64,000 bases of DNA from Ruania alkalisoli (GTDB lineage: Bacteria; Actinomycetota; Actinomycetes; Actinomycetales; Beutenbergiaceae): the NCBI RefSeq assembly GCF_014960965.1, contig NZ_CP063169.1, forward strand, positions 1,893,581-1,957,580. Reading direction: 5' to 3'. A program made the position numbers and the translations under genes. Below the pieces are notes generated by a model that saw nothing but the letters and a program-made list of their open reading frames with translations, had not been told where the DNA came from and did not search any database. This document shows, in pieces, positions 45,517-54,039 of this stretch. The first letter of the stretch is position 1, and each line of letters starts with the position of its first letter.

Positions 45517-47585
45517 GCGCGAGGAGTCCCCGACCGCACGAGGAGGCCCAGACCGGCGGATCGTCGGGGCCGGAGCCCGACGTGACCGCCGGGGAGCGCG
45601 CCGATGACTCCGAGTTGAAGGCGCAGGTGAAGATCGAGCAGCGCCCCCGGCCCGGTCCTGGGCCCGGGGGTGGCTTCGGTGTGCCCGCCGAAAAGCCCCG
45701 CGATCTGCTCGGTGCTGCTCGCAGAGTGCTCACCGAGCTGCGTACCGACCGCACGTGGGTACTGATTGCGGTGCTGCTCGGAACGGTGGGTACGTTCTTG
45801 ACCGTCATCGGACCGAAGATGCTGGGGAACGCGACCAACGTCATCTTTGACGGTCTGGTCGGCCGCATGCTCGACCCGTCGATGTCTCGCGAGGAGACGA
45901 TCGAGGCGCTGCGAGCGGCGGGTGAGGATTCGCAGGCGGACATGCTCGCCGGGATGCCGCAGGTCGTCCCTGGACAAGGCGTCGACTTCGACCGGTTGGC
46001 TGCCGTGCTGGCGGTCGTGCTCGCCGTGTACGCCGGCGCCTTCCTGTTCACCTGGCTCCAGGGCCGCCTCATTACCACGGTGGTGCAGCAGGTCGTCTAC
46101 CGGCTGCGCGAGCGTGTGGAGACCAAGCTCGCCCACCTGCCACTGCGCTACTTCGACAGGCAGGCCAGGGGAGAGGTGCTCTCCCGGGTGACCAACGACA
46201 TCGACAACATCGCCCAGTCGCTTCAGCAGACGCTCTCGCAACTGATCACCTCCGTACTCACCGTTGTCGGAGTGGTGACGATGATGGTGTGGATCTCCTG
46301 GCAGCTGGCATTGGTCGCCCTCGTGACCATCCCGTTGTCTGCCATCGTCGTCGGCCAGATCGCGAAGCGTTCGCAGCCGGAGTTCGTGGAGCAGTGGAAG
46401 CGCACGGGCACGGTGAACGCCCATGTCGAGGAGATGTACACCGGACACGACCTGGTGCATGTGTTCGGGCACCAGCAGGCGGCGCAGGCGACGTTCCGGG
46501 AGGAGAACGACAAGCTGTTTCGCGCCTCATTCAGGGCCCAGTTCATTACCGGGACGATTCAGCCGGTGATGGGGTGGGTGGCCAACCTCGGCTATGTGGT
46601 GATCGCCGTTCTCGGAGGACTGCGGGTGGCGTCGGGAACGATGTCGCTGGGGGACGTCCAAGCGTTCGTGCAGTACTCACGGCAGTTCTCGCAGCCCATC
46701 ACGCAGATCGCCTCACTGATGAACCTCATGCAATCCGGTGCGGCGTCGGCCGAACGCGTCTTCGACCTACTCGATGAGGAGGAGGAGAGCGGTGACCCGC
46801 CGGAACCGGCCGTTCTCGGGACAGTCGCCGGGCGCGTGGCGTTCGAGGACGTCGACTTCTCCTACCGGCCCGATCAGCCGCTGATCGAGGGCCTGACGTT
46901 CGTGGCCGAACCAGGCGAGACGATCGCGATCGTCGGACCCACCGGCGCAGGCAAGACGACCCTGGTGAACCTCATCATGCGCTTCTACGAGGTGCAGAGC
47001 GGTCGGATCACCATCGACGGCGTCGACACCCGGGAGCTCAGCCGGGGAGACTTGCGATCCCACATCGGCATGGTGCTGCAGGATACGTGGTTGTTCAACG
47101 GCTCGATCGAGGACAACATCCGGTACGGAAGCCACAGGCCCGTCACCGACGCGGAGATGCTCGCTGCGGCTGAGGCCACCGGTGTGGACCCGTTCGTGCG
47201 CACACTGGCGGAGGGATATCAGACCGCACTGGACGAGGAGGGCACCGCTGGCGTCGCGGTGAGCGCAGGGGAGAAGCAGCTGCTGACCATCGCCCGGGCG
47301 TTCATCGCCGATCCGGCGATCCTGATCTTGGATGAGGCCACCAGCTCGGTCGACACCCGGACCGAAGTGCTCGTCCAGCATGCGATGAACGCACTGCGCC
47401 GCGGCCGCACCAGCTTCGTCATCGCGCACCGGCTCTCGACCATCCGCGACGCCGACGTCATCCTTGTGATGGAGGACGGGGCGATCGTGGAACAGGGCAG
47501 TCATGACGAGTTGCTCGCTGCCGGCGGCGCGTATGCGCGGCTCTACCGGTCTCAGTTCGCGGCGGCAGCAGCCGAGGTGGACTGA
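45513..47585 (+). CDS. ABC exporter half-transporter, catalytic subunit
   Basis: A 690-residue exporter half. A cytoplasmic Pro/Gly-rich N-terminal tail (about 70 residues, RPRPGPGPGGGFG) precedes six helices; an insertion of about 60 residues (DGLVGRMLDPSMSREETIEAL) sits between helices 1 and 2. The nucleotide-binding domain has Walker A GPTGAGKT, Walker B ILILDEATSSVD with catalytic Glu, and a degenerate signature VSAGEKQLLTIA. This complements the preceding subunit: one canonical and one degenerate ATP site. The insert and tail are usual for actinobacterial TM288-like proteins. Confidence 0.93.
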   Translation: MSARSPRPHEEAQTGGSSGPEPDVTAGERADDSELKAQVKIEQRPRPGPGPGGGFGVPAEKPRDLLGAARRVLTELRTDRTWVLIAVLLGTVGTFLTVIGPKMLGNATNVIFDGLVGRMLDPSMSREETIEALRAAGEDSQADMLAGMPQVVPGQGVDFDRLAAVLAVVLAVYAGAFLFTWLQGRLITTVVQQVVYRLRERVETKLAHLPLRYFDRQARGEVLSRVTNDIDNIAQSLQQTLSQLITSVLTVVGVVTMMVWISWQLALVALVTIPLSAIVVGQIAKRSQPEFVEQWKRTGTVNAHVEEMYTGHDLVHVFGHQQAAQATFREENDKLFRASFRAQFITGTIQPVMGWVANLGYVVIAVLGGLRVASGTMSLGDVQAFVQYSRQFSQPITQIASLMNLMQSGAASAERVFDLLDEEEESGDPPEPAVLGTVAGRVAFEDVDFSYRPDQPLIEGLTFVAEPGETIAIVGPTGAGKTTLVNLIMRFYEVQSGRITIDGVDTRELSRGDLRSHIGMVLQDTWLFNGSIEDNIRYGSHRPVTDAEMLAAAEATGVDPFVRTLAEGYQTALDEEGTAGVAVSAGEKQLLTIARAFIADPAILILDEATSSVDTRTEVLVQHAMNALRRGRTSFVIAHRLSTIRDADVILVMEDGAIVEQGSHDELLAAGGAYARLYRSQFAAAAAEVD

Positions 47586-47687
47586 AGTACCCGGACCGGG
47601 CGAGCTACGCCGTCGGAGTGAGACGACTGTGCAACATCAGCCCATAGGTTGACTCGCTTCCACGTGCCCATCTGCCACGATGCTCGT

Positions 47688-48860
47688 GTGCGCATCGCTG
47701 TGGTCGCAGAATCGTTCCTGCCGCAGGCGAACGGAGTGACCGTTACGCTGCTGCGGTTGTTGGAGTACCTCGCGGCTCGTGGGGACGAGGTGCTCGTTCT
47801 GGCCCCCGCGGCCGGGCGTGGCCAGGACGAAGTGACCTGCTACGCCGGCGCCTCAGTGCGCCGGTTCCGGGCCGTCCCCCTTCCCGGGTACGGAGAGTTG
47901 CGACTGTCCACCCCGCGCGTGCGCACCCTCGAGGACCACCTACGCTCTTTCGACGCTGACGTCATCCACCTGGCTGCACCGTTTCTGCTCGGCTGGCAAG
48001 CCATCGGCGCGGCACGTGCGCTCGACCTGCCCTCCGTCGCGGTCTACCAGACCGAGGTTCCCTCGTACGCGAAGCGGTACCGGATGCGCCAGATCGAACC
48101 ACTGCTGTGGCGGCGTATCGAGGACATCCACAAGAGCGCCACCCTGTCGCTGGCGCCGTCGAGCTATGCCTGCGGGCAGTTGATCGACCGGGGCGTCCAC
48201 CGGGTGGCGGTGTGGCCGCACGGTGTCGACCGCGACCGGTTCTCACCGGTGCACCGCGACGACGCGCTTCGTTCGCAGTTGGCGCCCAGTGGTGAGGTGC
48301 TCGTCGGCTACGTGGGACGGCTCGCCCGGGAGAAGCAGGTCGAGGACCTCGCCACGGTGCAGGACCTGCCGGGCGTCCGGGTGGTGATCGTCGGTGACGG
48401 GCCGCGGGATGCATGGCTGCGGCGGGTGCTCCCGAGGGCGACCTTCACTGGTCGCCTTGACGGCTGCGACCTTCCCCGGATGATGGCCAGCCTCGACGTT
48501 TTCGTGCATACCGGGGAGATGGACACCTTCGCTCAGACAATTCAGGAGGCCCAGGCGTGCGGGGTGCCGACGATCGCGCCGGCTCGCGGTGGACCGATCG
48601 ACCTCATCCAACACGGCGAAAACGGCTTCTTGTATGCGCCGGGCGACCTCGAGGCCATGCGTGCGCAGGTGGCATGGCTGGTTCAGCACCCGGTCAGTCG
48701 TGCGGAGATGGGGATGACGGCGAGGGAGTCGACCGACGGCCGCAGCTGGGATGCCGTCAACGAGCAGGTGACGGTCCACTACCGCAACGCTATCCGCTTC
48801 GCCGAACGCGACCGGGAGGCCGGCCACCGGCCCGCGCGGCGGTGGTTGCTGACCCGCTAG
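47688..48860 (+). CDS. GT4 glycosyltransferase, MgtA/PimB-like
   Basis: A 390-residue GT-B enzyme. It starts MRIAVVAESFLPQANGVTVTLLRLLEYL, has the donor loop VGYVGRLAREKQVEDLA, and the EX7E region VHTGEMDTFAQTIQEAQACGVPTIAPARGGP. The N-terminus and ESFLPQANGVT signature match the actinobacterial alpha-mannosyltransferases acting on glycolipids (MgtA, Rv0557), so a mannosyl-glycolipid role is probable. GTG 47688 is chosen; an in-frame ATG at 47649 would add 13 unconserved residues. CACGAT lies 6 nt before the GTG, a weak leaderless -10 candidate. Confidence 0.87.
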   Translation: MRIAVVAESFLPQANGVTVTLLRLLEYLAARGDEVLVLAPAAGRGQDEVTCYAGASVRRFRAVPLPGYGELRLSTPRVRTLEDHLRSFDADVIHLAAPFLLGWQAIGAARALDLPSVAVYQTEVPSYAKRYRMRQIEPLLWRRIEDIHKSATLSLAPSSYACGQLIDRGVHRVAVWPHGVDRDRFSPVHRDDALRSQLAPSGEVLVGYVGRLAREKQVEDLATVQDLPGVRVVIVGDGPRDAWLRRVLPRATFTGRLDGCDLPRMMASLDVFVHTGEMDTFAQTIQEAQACGVPTIAPARGGPIDLIQHGENGFLYAPGDLEAMRAQVAWLVQHPVSRAEMGMTARESTDGRSWDAVNEQVTVHYRNAIRFAERDREAGHRPARRWLLTR

Positions 48861-48889
48861 AGCGTCTCAGTACCCGAGCGCGGAGTCGG

Positions 48890-48895
48890 TAGGCT
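48890..48895 (+). promoter_or_regulatory. -10 box for leaderless SpoU methyltransferase gene
   Basis: TAGGCT, then CATCCG (6 nt), then GTG 48902. Confidence 0.5.
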
Positions 48896-48901
48896 CATCC
48901 G

Positions 48902-49762
48902 GTGCCTGTGATGACACTGACCGCTGCCGACTTGGGCGAGGACCGGCTGGCCGACTACACCCGGCTGACTGACGTGGCCCTTCGCCGTCTGCTCGAGCCC
49001 GAGCGAGGGCTGTTCATGGCGGAGTCCTCCACAGTGATCCGGCGAGCCGTGGCGGCCGGTTACCGGCCGCGGTCGTTCCTCATGGCGCCGCGCTGGTTGG
49101 CCGACCTTGAGGACCTGCTGGCGCAGGTGGGTGCCGGTGAGCACGGAGAGGTGCCCGTCTACCTCGCCGAGGAGGATGTGCTGCACACCATCACCGGTTT
49201 CCATCTGCACCGCGGGGCGCTCGCGGCGATGCACCGGCCGGAACTACCGGCCGTCGCAGATCTCCTCGCGGACGCTCGCCGGGCGGCGAGGCACAGCGAG
49301 GGTCCACGCCGTTCGAGGATCGCAATCTTCGAGAACTTCGTCGATCACACGAATCTCGGGGCGGCATTCCGCAGTGCCGCTGCACTTGGGGTCGACGCTG
49401 TGCTCGTGACGCCTAGCTGTGCTGACCCTCTATACCGCCGTTCGATCCGCGTGTCGATGGGCACGGTCTTCCAGGTGCCGTGGACCCGCCTAGGCAGATG
49501 GCCGGCAGACATGGATCTGCTGAAGGAGGCTGGCTACGTCGTGGCAGGTATGACACTGGGTGAAGGTGCGATCTCGCTCGACGCGTTGGTCGCGGAGGAC
49601 CACCAGCACCTGGCATTGGTCTTCGGCACCGAGGGGCATGGTCTGACGCCAGCGGTCGACCAACGCCTTGATCGACGAGTGACGATCCCCATGATGCACG
49701 GCGTCGATTCACTCAACGTGGCGGCTTCGTCGGCTATTGCCTTCTACGCGACCCGGTCGTGA
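48902..49762 (+). CDS. SpoU/TrmH family RNA methyltransferase
   Basis: A 286-residue SPOUT-class methyltransferase. The three motifs are visible: motif 1 FENFVDHTNLGAAFRSAAAL (the conserved Arg present, first Asn of NXXN shifted), motif 2 LALVFGTEGHGL and motif 3 IPMMHGVDSLNVAASSAI, which form the deep trefoil knot SAM site. The N-terminal 110 residues are a substrate-binding domain (RGLFMAESSTVIRRAV). It 2'-O-methylates tRNA or rRNA; the exact target is not readable. Confidence 0.92.
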   Translation: MPVMTLTAADLGEDRLADYTRLTDVALRRLLEPERGLFMAESSTVIRRAVAAGYRPRSFLMAPRWLADLEDLLAQVGAGEHGEVPVYLAEEDVLHTITGFHLHRGALAAMHRPELPAVADLLADARRAARHSEGPRRSRIAIFENFVDHTNLGAAFRSAAALGVDAVLVTPSCADPLYRRSIRVSMGTVFQVPWTRLGRWPADMDLLKEAGYVVAGMTLGEGAISLDALVAEDHQHLALVFGTEGHGLTPAVDQRLDRRVTIPMMHGVDSLNVAASSAIAFYATRS

Positions 49763-49823
49763 CGCTCGGCACCGGTCGCGCCGATAGCATGGGCGCCCCG
49801 TAGCTGACATGAGGGAGGGGCCG

Positions 49824-50876
49824 GTGCCGGACCGCCGACCGACCAGTGCGCCTCGGCCGACCAGTGCCGACGTCGCACGGCTCGCGGGCGTCTCGCGCAC
49901 CGCCGTCTCGTTCGTGCTGAACGGCCGCGGGACCGGCAACATCTCGGCCGAGAACGCCGATCGCATCCGTGCCGCGGCCGCCCAGCTCGGATATGTGGCG
50001 AACTCGGCCGCGGTGAACCTGCGGCGGCGGTCCACGGCGACGCTGGGGGTGATCACCGACGAGATCACCCAGAGCCCGTTCGCCGGCAGACTGTTGCAGG
50101 GAGCCCGGGAGGCCGCATACGCACGCGGCTACGTGACGATCGTGGCCGACTACGGACGTGACCCGGCGCGAGAGCGGGAGATGGTCGCGGCGTTGCGGGC
50201 CCGCCAGGTCGACGGTTTCGTGCACGCGGCGATGTCGATGCGCGAGTACGAGCCCGCTGCCGGGATGCTCGAGGTTCCGGCGCTGCTGGCCAACTGCGTC
50301 AGCCGCAAAGGACCTGCGGGGGTGATCGCCGATGAAGAGCAGGGAGGGGCTCTCGCGGTGGAAGCGGTGCTCTCGCGCGGGCACACCCGCGTGGCGATGC
50401 TGGCGGGGGTCGAGGGAGCACGACGGGAGAGCGCGACCGAACGCCGCATTGCGGGCGTGCAGCGCGCCGCTGCGGCTGCTGGTGCGCGCGTCCGGGTCGT
50501 CGACGCCGGGTGGCAGATCGCAGACGGTGTGCGGTGGGGGACGGCGCTCCTCGATGCCCCGGCTGGTGAACGCCCGACGGCGCTCCTCGCTGCCCGCGAC
50601 CGTGTGGCCCTCGGCGTCCTCCTGGCCGCCGCTCACCTCGGGTTACGGGTTCCCGAGGACGTCTGCGTCGTCGGCTATGACGACGAGGATCAGATCGCCG
50701 CCGAGGCCGTCCCGGCACTGACCACGGTGGCTCTGCCGCATCAGCAGATCGGCGAGCGGACCGTCGATCTGCTGCTGGCGCACCTGCTCGATGGCGATCC
50801 ACTGCCGGATTCCGATGTCCGCGTGCCGTGCCGTCTCGTGCTCAGGGAGTCGGTGGGCCCAGCTCCCAACCGGTGA
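49824..50876 (+). CDS. LacI family transcriptional regulator
   Basis: A 350-residue regulator. The HTH and hinge helix are at residues about 14-65 (TSADVARLAGVSRTAVSFVLNG); the periplasmic-binding-protein-like sensor follows (TLGVITDEITQSPFAGRLLQGA). GTG 49824 is chosen because GGGAGGGG lies just upstream; ATG 49809 is in frame and would add MREGP. The gene converges on the GH32 gene, overlapping by 35 bp. It is the likely regulator of that gene through the operator at 52186-52201. The effector is probably a fructose-containing sugar (inference). Confidence 0.9.
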   Translation: MPDRRPTSAPRPTSADVARLAGVSRTAVSFVLNGRGTGNISAENADRIRAAAAQLGYVANSAAVNLRRRSTATLGVITDEITQSPFAGRLLQGAREAAYARGYVTIVADYGRDPAREREMVAALRARQVDGFVHAAMSMREYEPAAGMLEVPALLANCVSRKGPAGVIADEEQGGALAVEAVLSRGHTRVAMLAGVEGARRESATERRIAGVQRAAAAAGARVRVVDAGWQIADGVRWGTALLDAPAGERPTALLAARDRVALGVLLAAAHLGLRVPEDVCVVGYDDEDQIAAEAVPALTTVALPHQQIGERTVDLLLAHLLDGDPLPDSDVRVPCRLVLRESVGPAPNR

Positions 50877-52143
50877 CGGCGCAGCTCGCTTCCACCTGCC
50901 AGGTCTCCCCGGCGCGGGGGTAGGCACGGACGGTGCTGGCCCGGCCGTCGACGAAGGCCTCCAGCACCGAGCCGTCGACCAGTACGGTCGCGGAGGTGGC
51001 CGCAGCGGCTGACCACACCTCACGGATGCCGTTGGGGCCGACCAGGCGCACGTGCACCTCGCCCGCTTCGGCGGTCGTGATCTCCCAGGCGGGCATAGCG
51101 AAGGTGCCGTTCTCGGTCACGGTGAGGGGCCGCCGTCGCAGGCCGGTGAGCTCGGCGGCGGGTGCGCTGTGGACCTGTGGATGGTCCGCCGTCTGGGCCA
51201 GGAACAGCTCACGGGGGAACGTGAGTGCACCCGCCCACCCGGCCGCCTCGACCTCGGCGTCGGTGCGGTCGCTGCGGGACTCCCACGTCCATCCCCACAG
51301 CAGCACCCGCCCCTGGTGCACGATCGCCTGCGGGGCATAGAAGTCGGGGCCGTCGTCGAGCCGGTGCCCGGCGTCAGGAAGGAACCGGGGGTGAGTGCCG
51401 GTGAGATCGAGCTCGCCGAGCAGCACAGTGACGCCGTCGAGCTGGGGGACTCCCGGCTCGTCGTGCCACAGCGAGACGATCAGTGCCCATCTGTGGCGTT
51501 CCTCGTCCGCACTCGGGAGCCGCACCAGCTGCGGACACTCCCAGATCTGGGCGTGGGCGAGCTGCCGCAGGTCCGGTGCGAGGTCGGGACCGGTGAGCAG
51601 GTCGCCGAGGAGCTCCCAGCGCTCCAGATCGGTGGCGTCGTAGATCAAGACGACAGGAGTGCCGTCCGTCCGGCCGCCGCCGAGAAGTGCATATCGCCGG
51701 CCATCGACGCTCACGAGGAACGGGTCGCGCATCTCCCGCAGGCCGGGCGCCGGGGGAGCAGCGAACTGGTCGGACTGCTGCCACGTGCCGTCCTGGCGAC
51801 GCCTGGCCACTGCCGCACCCGCCTGTGCCGGGTCGCCGGGCATCGCGGTGTAGACGAGCACAGGCTCATCGTCGGCCATCGCGGCGACGCCGCTCCACAC
51901 CCCGCCGGCGTCGATCGTCTGCCGGCGCGGGCGTAGGGCGATCGGCTCGTCGGTCCAGGTGAGCAGGTCGTCCGAGGTGGCGTGACCCCAGCAGATGTTC
52001 CCGTGCACCGGAGCGTCCGGATTGTGTTGGTAGAAGACGTGCCAGGTGCCGTCGATGCAGGCGATGCCGTTCGGGTCGTTCACCCAGCCCGAGGGCGGTC
52101 GCACATGCAGACGAGGGAAAGGGTCGAGGCGAGGATGGGGCAC
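50842..52143 (-). CDS. Glycoside hydrolase family 32 (beta-fructosidase/sucrose hydrolase)
   Basis: A 433-residue GH32 enzyme without signal peptide, so intracellular. The three catalytic motifs are present: WVNDPNG with nucleophile D23, RDP with D140 (MRDPFLVS) and ECPQL with acid/base E202. A short C-terminal beta-sandwich follows (about 330-433: VLVDGSVLEAFVDG). It hydrolyses sucrose, sucrose-6-phosphate or fructo-oligosaccharides. GTG 52143 is chosen with GGGAG 6 nt upstream; GTG 52155 is in frame. No sugar transporter is adjacent. Confidence 0.93.
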   Translation of the reverse strand: MPHPRLDPFPRLHVRPPSGWVNDPNGIACIDGTWHVFYQHNPDAPVHGNICWGHATSDDLLTWTDEPIALRPRRQTIDAGGVWSGVAAMADDEPVLVYTAMPGDPAQAGAAVARRRQDGTWQQSDQFAAPPAPGLREMRDPFLVSVDGRRYALLGGGRTDGTPVVLIYDATDLERWELLGDLLTGPDLAPDLRQLAHAQIWECPQLVRLPSADEERHRWALIVSLWHDEPGVPQLDGVTVLLGELDLTGTHPRFLPDAGHRLDDGPDFYAPQAIVHQGRVLLWGWTWESRSDRTDAEVEAAGWAGALTFPRELFLAQTADHPQVHSAPAAELTGLRRRPLTVTENGTFAMPAWEITTAEAGEVHVRLVGPNGIREVWSAAAATSATVLVDGSVLEAFVDGRASTVRAYPRAGETWQVEASCAVTGWELGPPTP

Positions 52144-52185
52144 GGGTACTCCCACGAGAATCAGAGATCAGCGACCTAACACGTG

Positions 52186-52201
52186 ACAGGTACGATCCTG
52201 T
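52186..52201. promoter_or_regulatory. Candidate LacI-type operator upstream of GH32 gene
   Basis: On the minus strand ACAGGATCGTACCTGT, with five-base arms ACAGG/CCTGT and a central CG, the usual centre of LacI-family operators. It overlaps the GATCGT -10 of a promoter whose -35 is TTGACA (minus strand 52221-52216, 18-nt spacing). A further CCTGTCA half-site lies at 52214-52220. Confidence 0.55.
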
Positions 52202-52215
52202 GCATCGCCGTGTCC

Positions 52216-52221
52216 TGTCAA
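52216..52221 (-). promoter_or_regulatory. -35 box of GH32 promoter
   Basis: Perfect TTGACA on the minus strand; the -10 candidate GATCGT follows after 18 nt, inside the operator. It is the only consensus -35 noticed in the accessory region. Confidence 0.5.
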
Positions 52222-52234
52222 GCCGATCGCTACC

Positions 52235-52945
52235 TCACGCAGGCGTGGCCGCCTCCGGGAGGCCCAGTGTGTCCGCGAGGAGAGACAGCTGCTGCGCGAA
52301 CAGGGCGTCGGGGTCGCTGAAGGTCTCCGGGCCGTACTGGCCGAACAACTCGGCGGTTATCGCGCCGATGAGTGCGTGCCAGACCAGAAACGTGCGGCCT
52401 ATGGTGACATCGTCGCCAGTGAGTGCGAGCTCGCGGCGCAGCACCTCGTAGTCCGCGGTCGGGGCGGGGGCGGGCCCGCTCGGCACTGGAGTCAGGCGGC
52501 CGGTGCGGTAGGCCCGTTCGACCAGGTCGGCGAGGGCGAGGATGACGCGGGTTCCAGGGTCAGTGGTCCGTTCCCCAGGTGCGTCGTAGCCGGGGACCGG
52601 AGTTCCGTAGAGCAGGGCGTACATCGCCGGTTCGCTCGTGGCCCAGCTTCGCAAGGCATTCCCGAGCGCGTAGAAGCGGGTGCGTTCGCCCTCTGTTGCC
52701 GCGGAGGTGAGGGCTGCGTCGACGGCGTCCCCGAGTTCGTTGTACCCCTCCACCACGAGCAGGGTCAGCAAATCGTCCCGGCTGCGCACGTAGCGGTACA
52801 CGGCAGAGGAGACGACACCGAGGTCACGGGCGACCGCGCGTAGCGACAGGCTCGCAGCGCCGCCGGTCGCCAGGTGGGTGCGGGCGATCCGGATGATGTC
52901 GCGTTCGGTCTGGGCGCGGGCGCGCTCGCGGGGGGTGGGGCTCAT
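52235..52945 (-). CDS. TetR family transcriptional regulator
   Basis: A 236-residue repressor. The N-terminal HTH is SLSLRAVARDLGVVSSAVYRYVRSRDDLL (about residues 32-60); the C-terminal ligand domain (ALRSWATSEPAMYALLYGTPVPGYDAP) belongs to the TetR_C_33/WHG-like group common in Actinobacteria. ATG 52945 is chosen; ATG 52963 would add MRHDQP. It diverges from the epimerase-like gene and almost certainly binds the paired palindromes between them. Ligand unknown. Confidence 0.9.
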   Translation of the reverse strand: MSPTPRERARAQTERDIIRIARTHLATGGAASLSLRAVARDLGVVSSAVYRYVRSRDDLLTLLVVEGYNELGDAVDAALTSAATEGERTRFYALGNALRSWATSEPAMYALLYGTPVPGYDAPGERTTDPGTRVILALADLVERAYRTGRLTPVPSGPAPAPTADYEVLRRELALTGDDVTIGRTFLVWHALIGAITAELFGQYGPETFSDPDALFAQQLSLLADTLGLPEAATPA

Positions 52946-52985
52946 CGGTTGATCGTGGCGCATCGAGAGAGCGCATGCAACTGAA

Positions 52986-53000
52986 GAGAGCGGTGCTCTT
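52986..53000. promoter_or_regulatory. TetR operator copy 1
   Basis: GAGAGCGGTGCTCTT: arms AGAGC/GCTCT around GGT. The 13-bp core AGAGCGGTGCTCT (52987-52999) recurs exactly at 53033-53045, 46 bp away, both in the TetR-epimerase divergent region. A half-site GAGAGC lies at 52967. Confidence 0.75.
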
Positions 53001-53031
53001 GATTTCGCGCCCCAACCCTGTCATCGTGAAC

Positions 53032-53046
53032 GAGAGCGGTGCTCTC
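53032..53046. promoter_or_regulatory. TetR operator copy 2
   Basis: GAGAGCGGTGCTCTC: a perfect 6-bp-arm palindrome around GGT, 28 bp before the start of the epimerase-like gene. Same core as copy 1. It is placed to block transcription of the downstream gene. Confidence 0.78.
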
Positions 53047-53073
53047 ACTTTGTCCAGATCCTCAGGAGTTGTC

Positions 53074-53994
53074 ATGTCTTCGATCCACATCGTCACCGGA
53101 GCCGGACCCGTCGGTTCCACCCTTGCACTGCAACTGGCTGAGGCGGGTGAGCGGGTGCGGGTACTCACGCGTTCCGGCTCAGGGCCGGAGCACCCATTGG
53201 TGGAGCGTCGTCGCGTCGACGCTTCAGACCGCTCCGCGCTCCGGGAGGCGTGCGAGGGGGCCGTCAGCATCTACCACTGCATTCATGGTTCCCGGTACGA
53301 GGCGGCCACGTGGCGGGCTGAGCTCCCCGCCGCCGAGCAGGTGGTCCTGGACGTCGCGGGAGAGGTCGGCGCCGTCGTGGTCTTCCCGGAGAGCCTCTAC
53401 TCTTACGGCGTGGTCGAGGCTCCGATGACCGAGTCCGGATACGGGCGGGCGAGCGGAGGCAAGCTCGGCGTGCGCAGCGATCTGCTCGCTGCGCGCGGGG
53501 CTCATACCACGCCCACCGTGAGTGTGGCGGCGTCGGACTTCTACGGCCCGCGGGTGCGCACCGCACATGCGGGGGAGCGCTTGGTGCCGGCGGTGTTGGC
53601 CGGTAAGAGGCTCTGGCTCGTCGGAAGCCTCGACCAGCCGCACTCGTTCACCTACGTACCCGATCTGGCGCGGGCCATGATCACGGTGGCAGGCCGGGAA
53701 GAACTGTGGAACACCTTCCTGCTCGCCCCGACCGCGCCGCCGGTCACGCAGCGCGAGCTGGTGACGCAGGTGGCCCGGACCGGTGGAATCGCAGTACCGC
53801 GCATGGGTGCGATCCCTGTCGGTCTGATGCGCGCACTCGGCATCGTCTCCTCCGCGATGCGCGAGTTGGCCGAAACCGGCTACATGTTCGACCGCCCGTT
53901 CGTTGTCGACTCATCCCGCAGCGAGGCGCTCCTTGACCAGGAGCCGACACCGTTGGCCGAGGGACTGAAGGAAACCGTGCGGTGGTGGCAGTGA
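53074..53994 (+). CDS. NAD(P)-dependent epimerase/reductase-like protein
   Basis: A 306-residue extended short-chain dehydrogenase. The Rossmann loop is HIVTGAGPVGSTLALQLAEAG (TGxGPxG, a modified TGxxGxxG), with an Arg-rich second strand (VRVLTRSG) that favours NADP. The usual YXXXK pair is replaced in the region FPESLYSYGVVEAPMTESG, so it may be a flavin-free reductase-like or isomerase-like member. HSFTYVPDLARAM is conserved in the family. CAGGAG lies 7-12 nt upstream of the ATG. The TetR next to it probably controls it, suggesting a detoxification or stress function. Confidence 0.85.
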   Translation: MSSIHIVTGAGPVGSTLALQLAEAGERVRVLTRSGSGPEHPLVERRRVDASDRSALREACEGAVSIYHCIHGSRYEAATWRAELPAAEQVVLDVAGEVGAVVVFPESLYSYGVVEAPMTESGYGRASGGKLGVRSDLLAARGAHTTPTVSVAASDFYGPRVRTAHAGERLVPAVLAGKRLWLVGSLDQPHSFTYVPDLARAMITVAGREELWNTFLLAPTAPPVTQRELVTQVARTGGIAVPRMGAIPVGLMRALGIVSSAMRELAETGYMFDRPFVVDSSRSEALLDQEPTPLAEGLKETVRWWQ

Positions 53995-53996
53995 CG

Positions 53997-54022
53997 ATCG
54001 CGTGGGCTTGTCGCCCCGCGAT
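53997..54022 (+). terminator. Hairpin after the epimerase-like gene
   Basis: ATCGCG-T-GGGC pairs with GCCC-CGCGAT (10 pairs, one bulged T) around the loop TTGTC, 2 nt after the stop codon. A plausible terminator of the TetR-controlled transcript. Confidence 0.65.
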
Positions 54023-54039
54023 AGGGCAGGCTAGGCAGT

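Noticed and set aside
43786-47585. Horizontal transfer of the ABC exporter pair
   Set aside because: Codon use and GC look like the neighbours; no flanking repeats or mobility genes.
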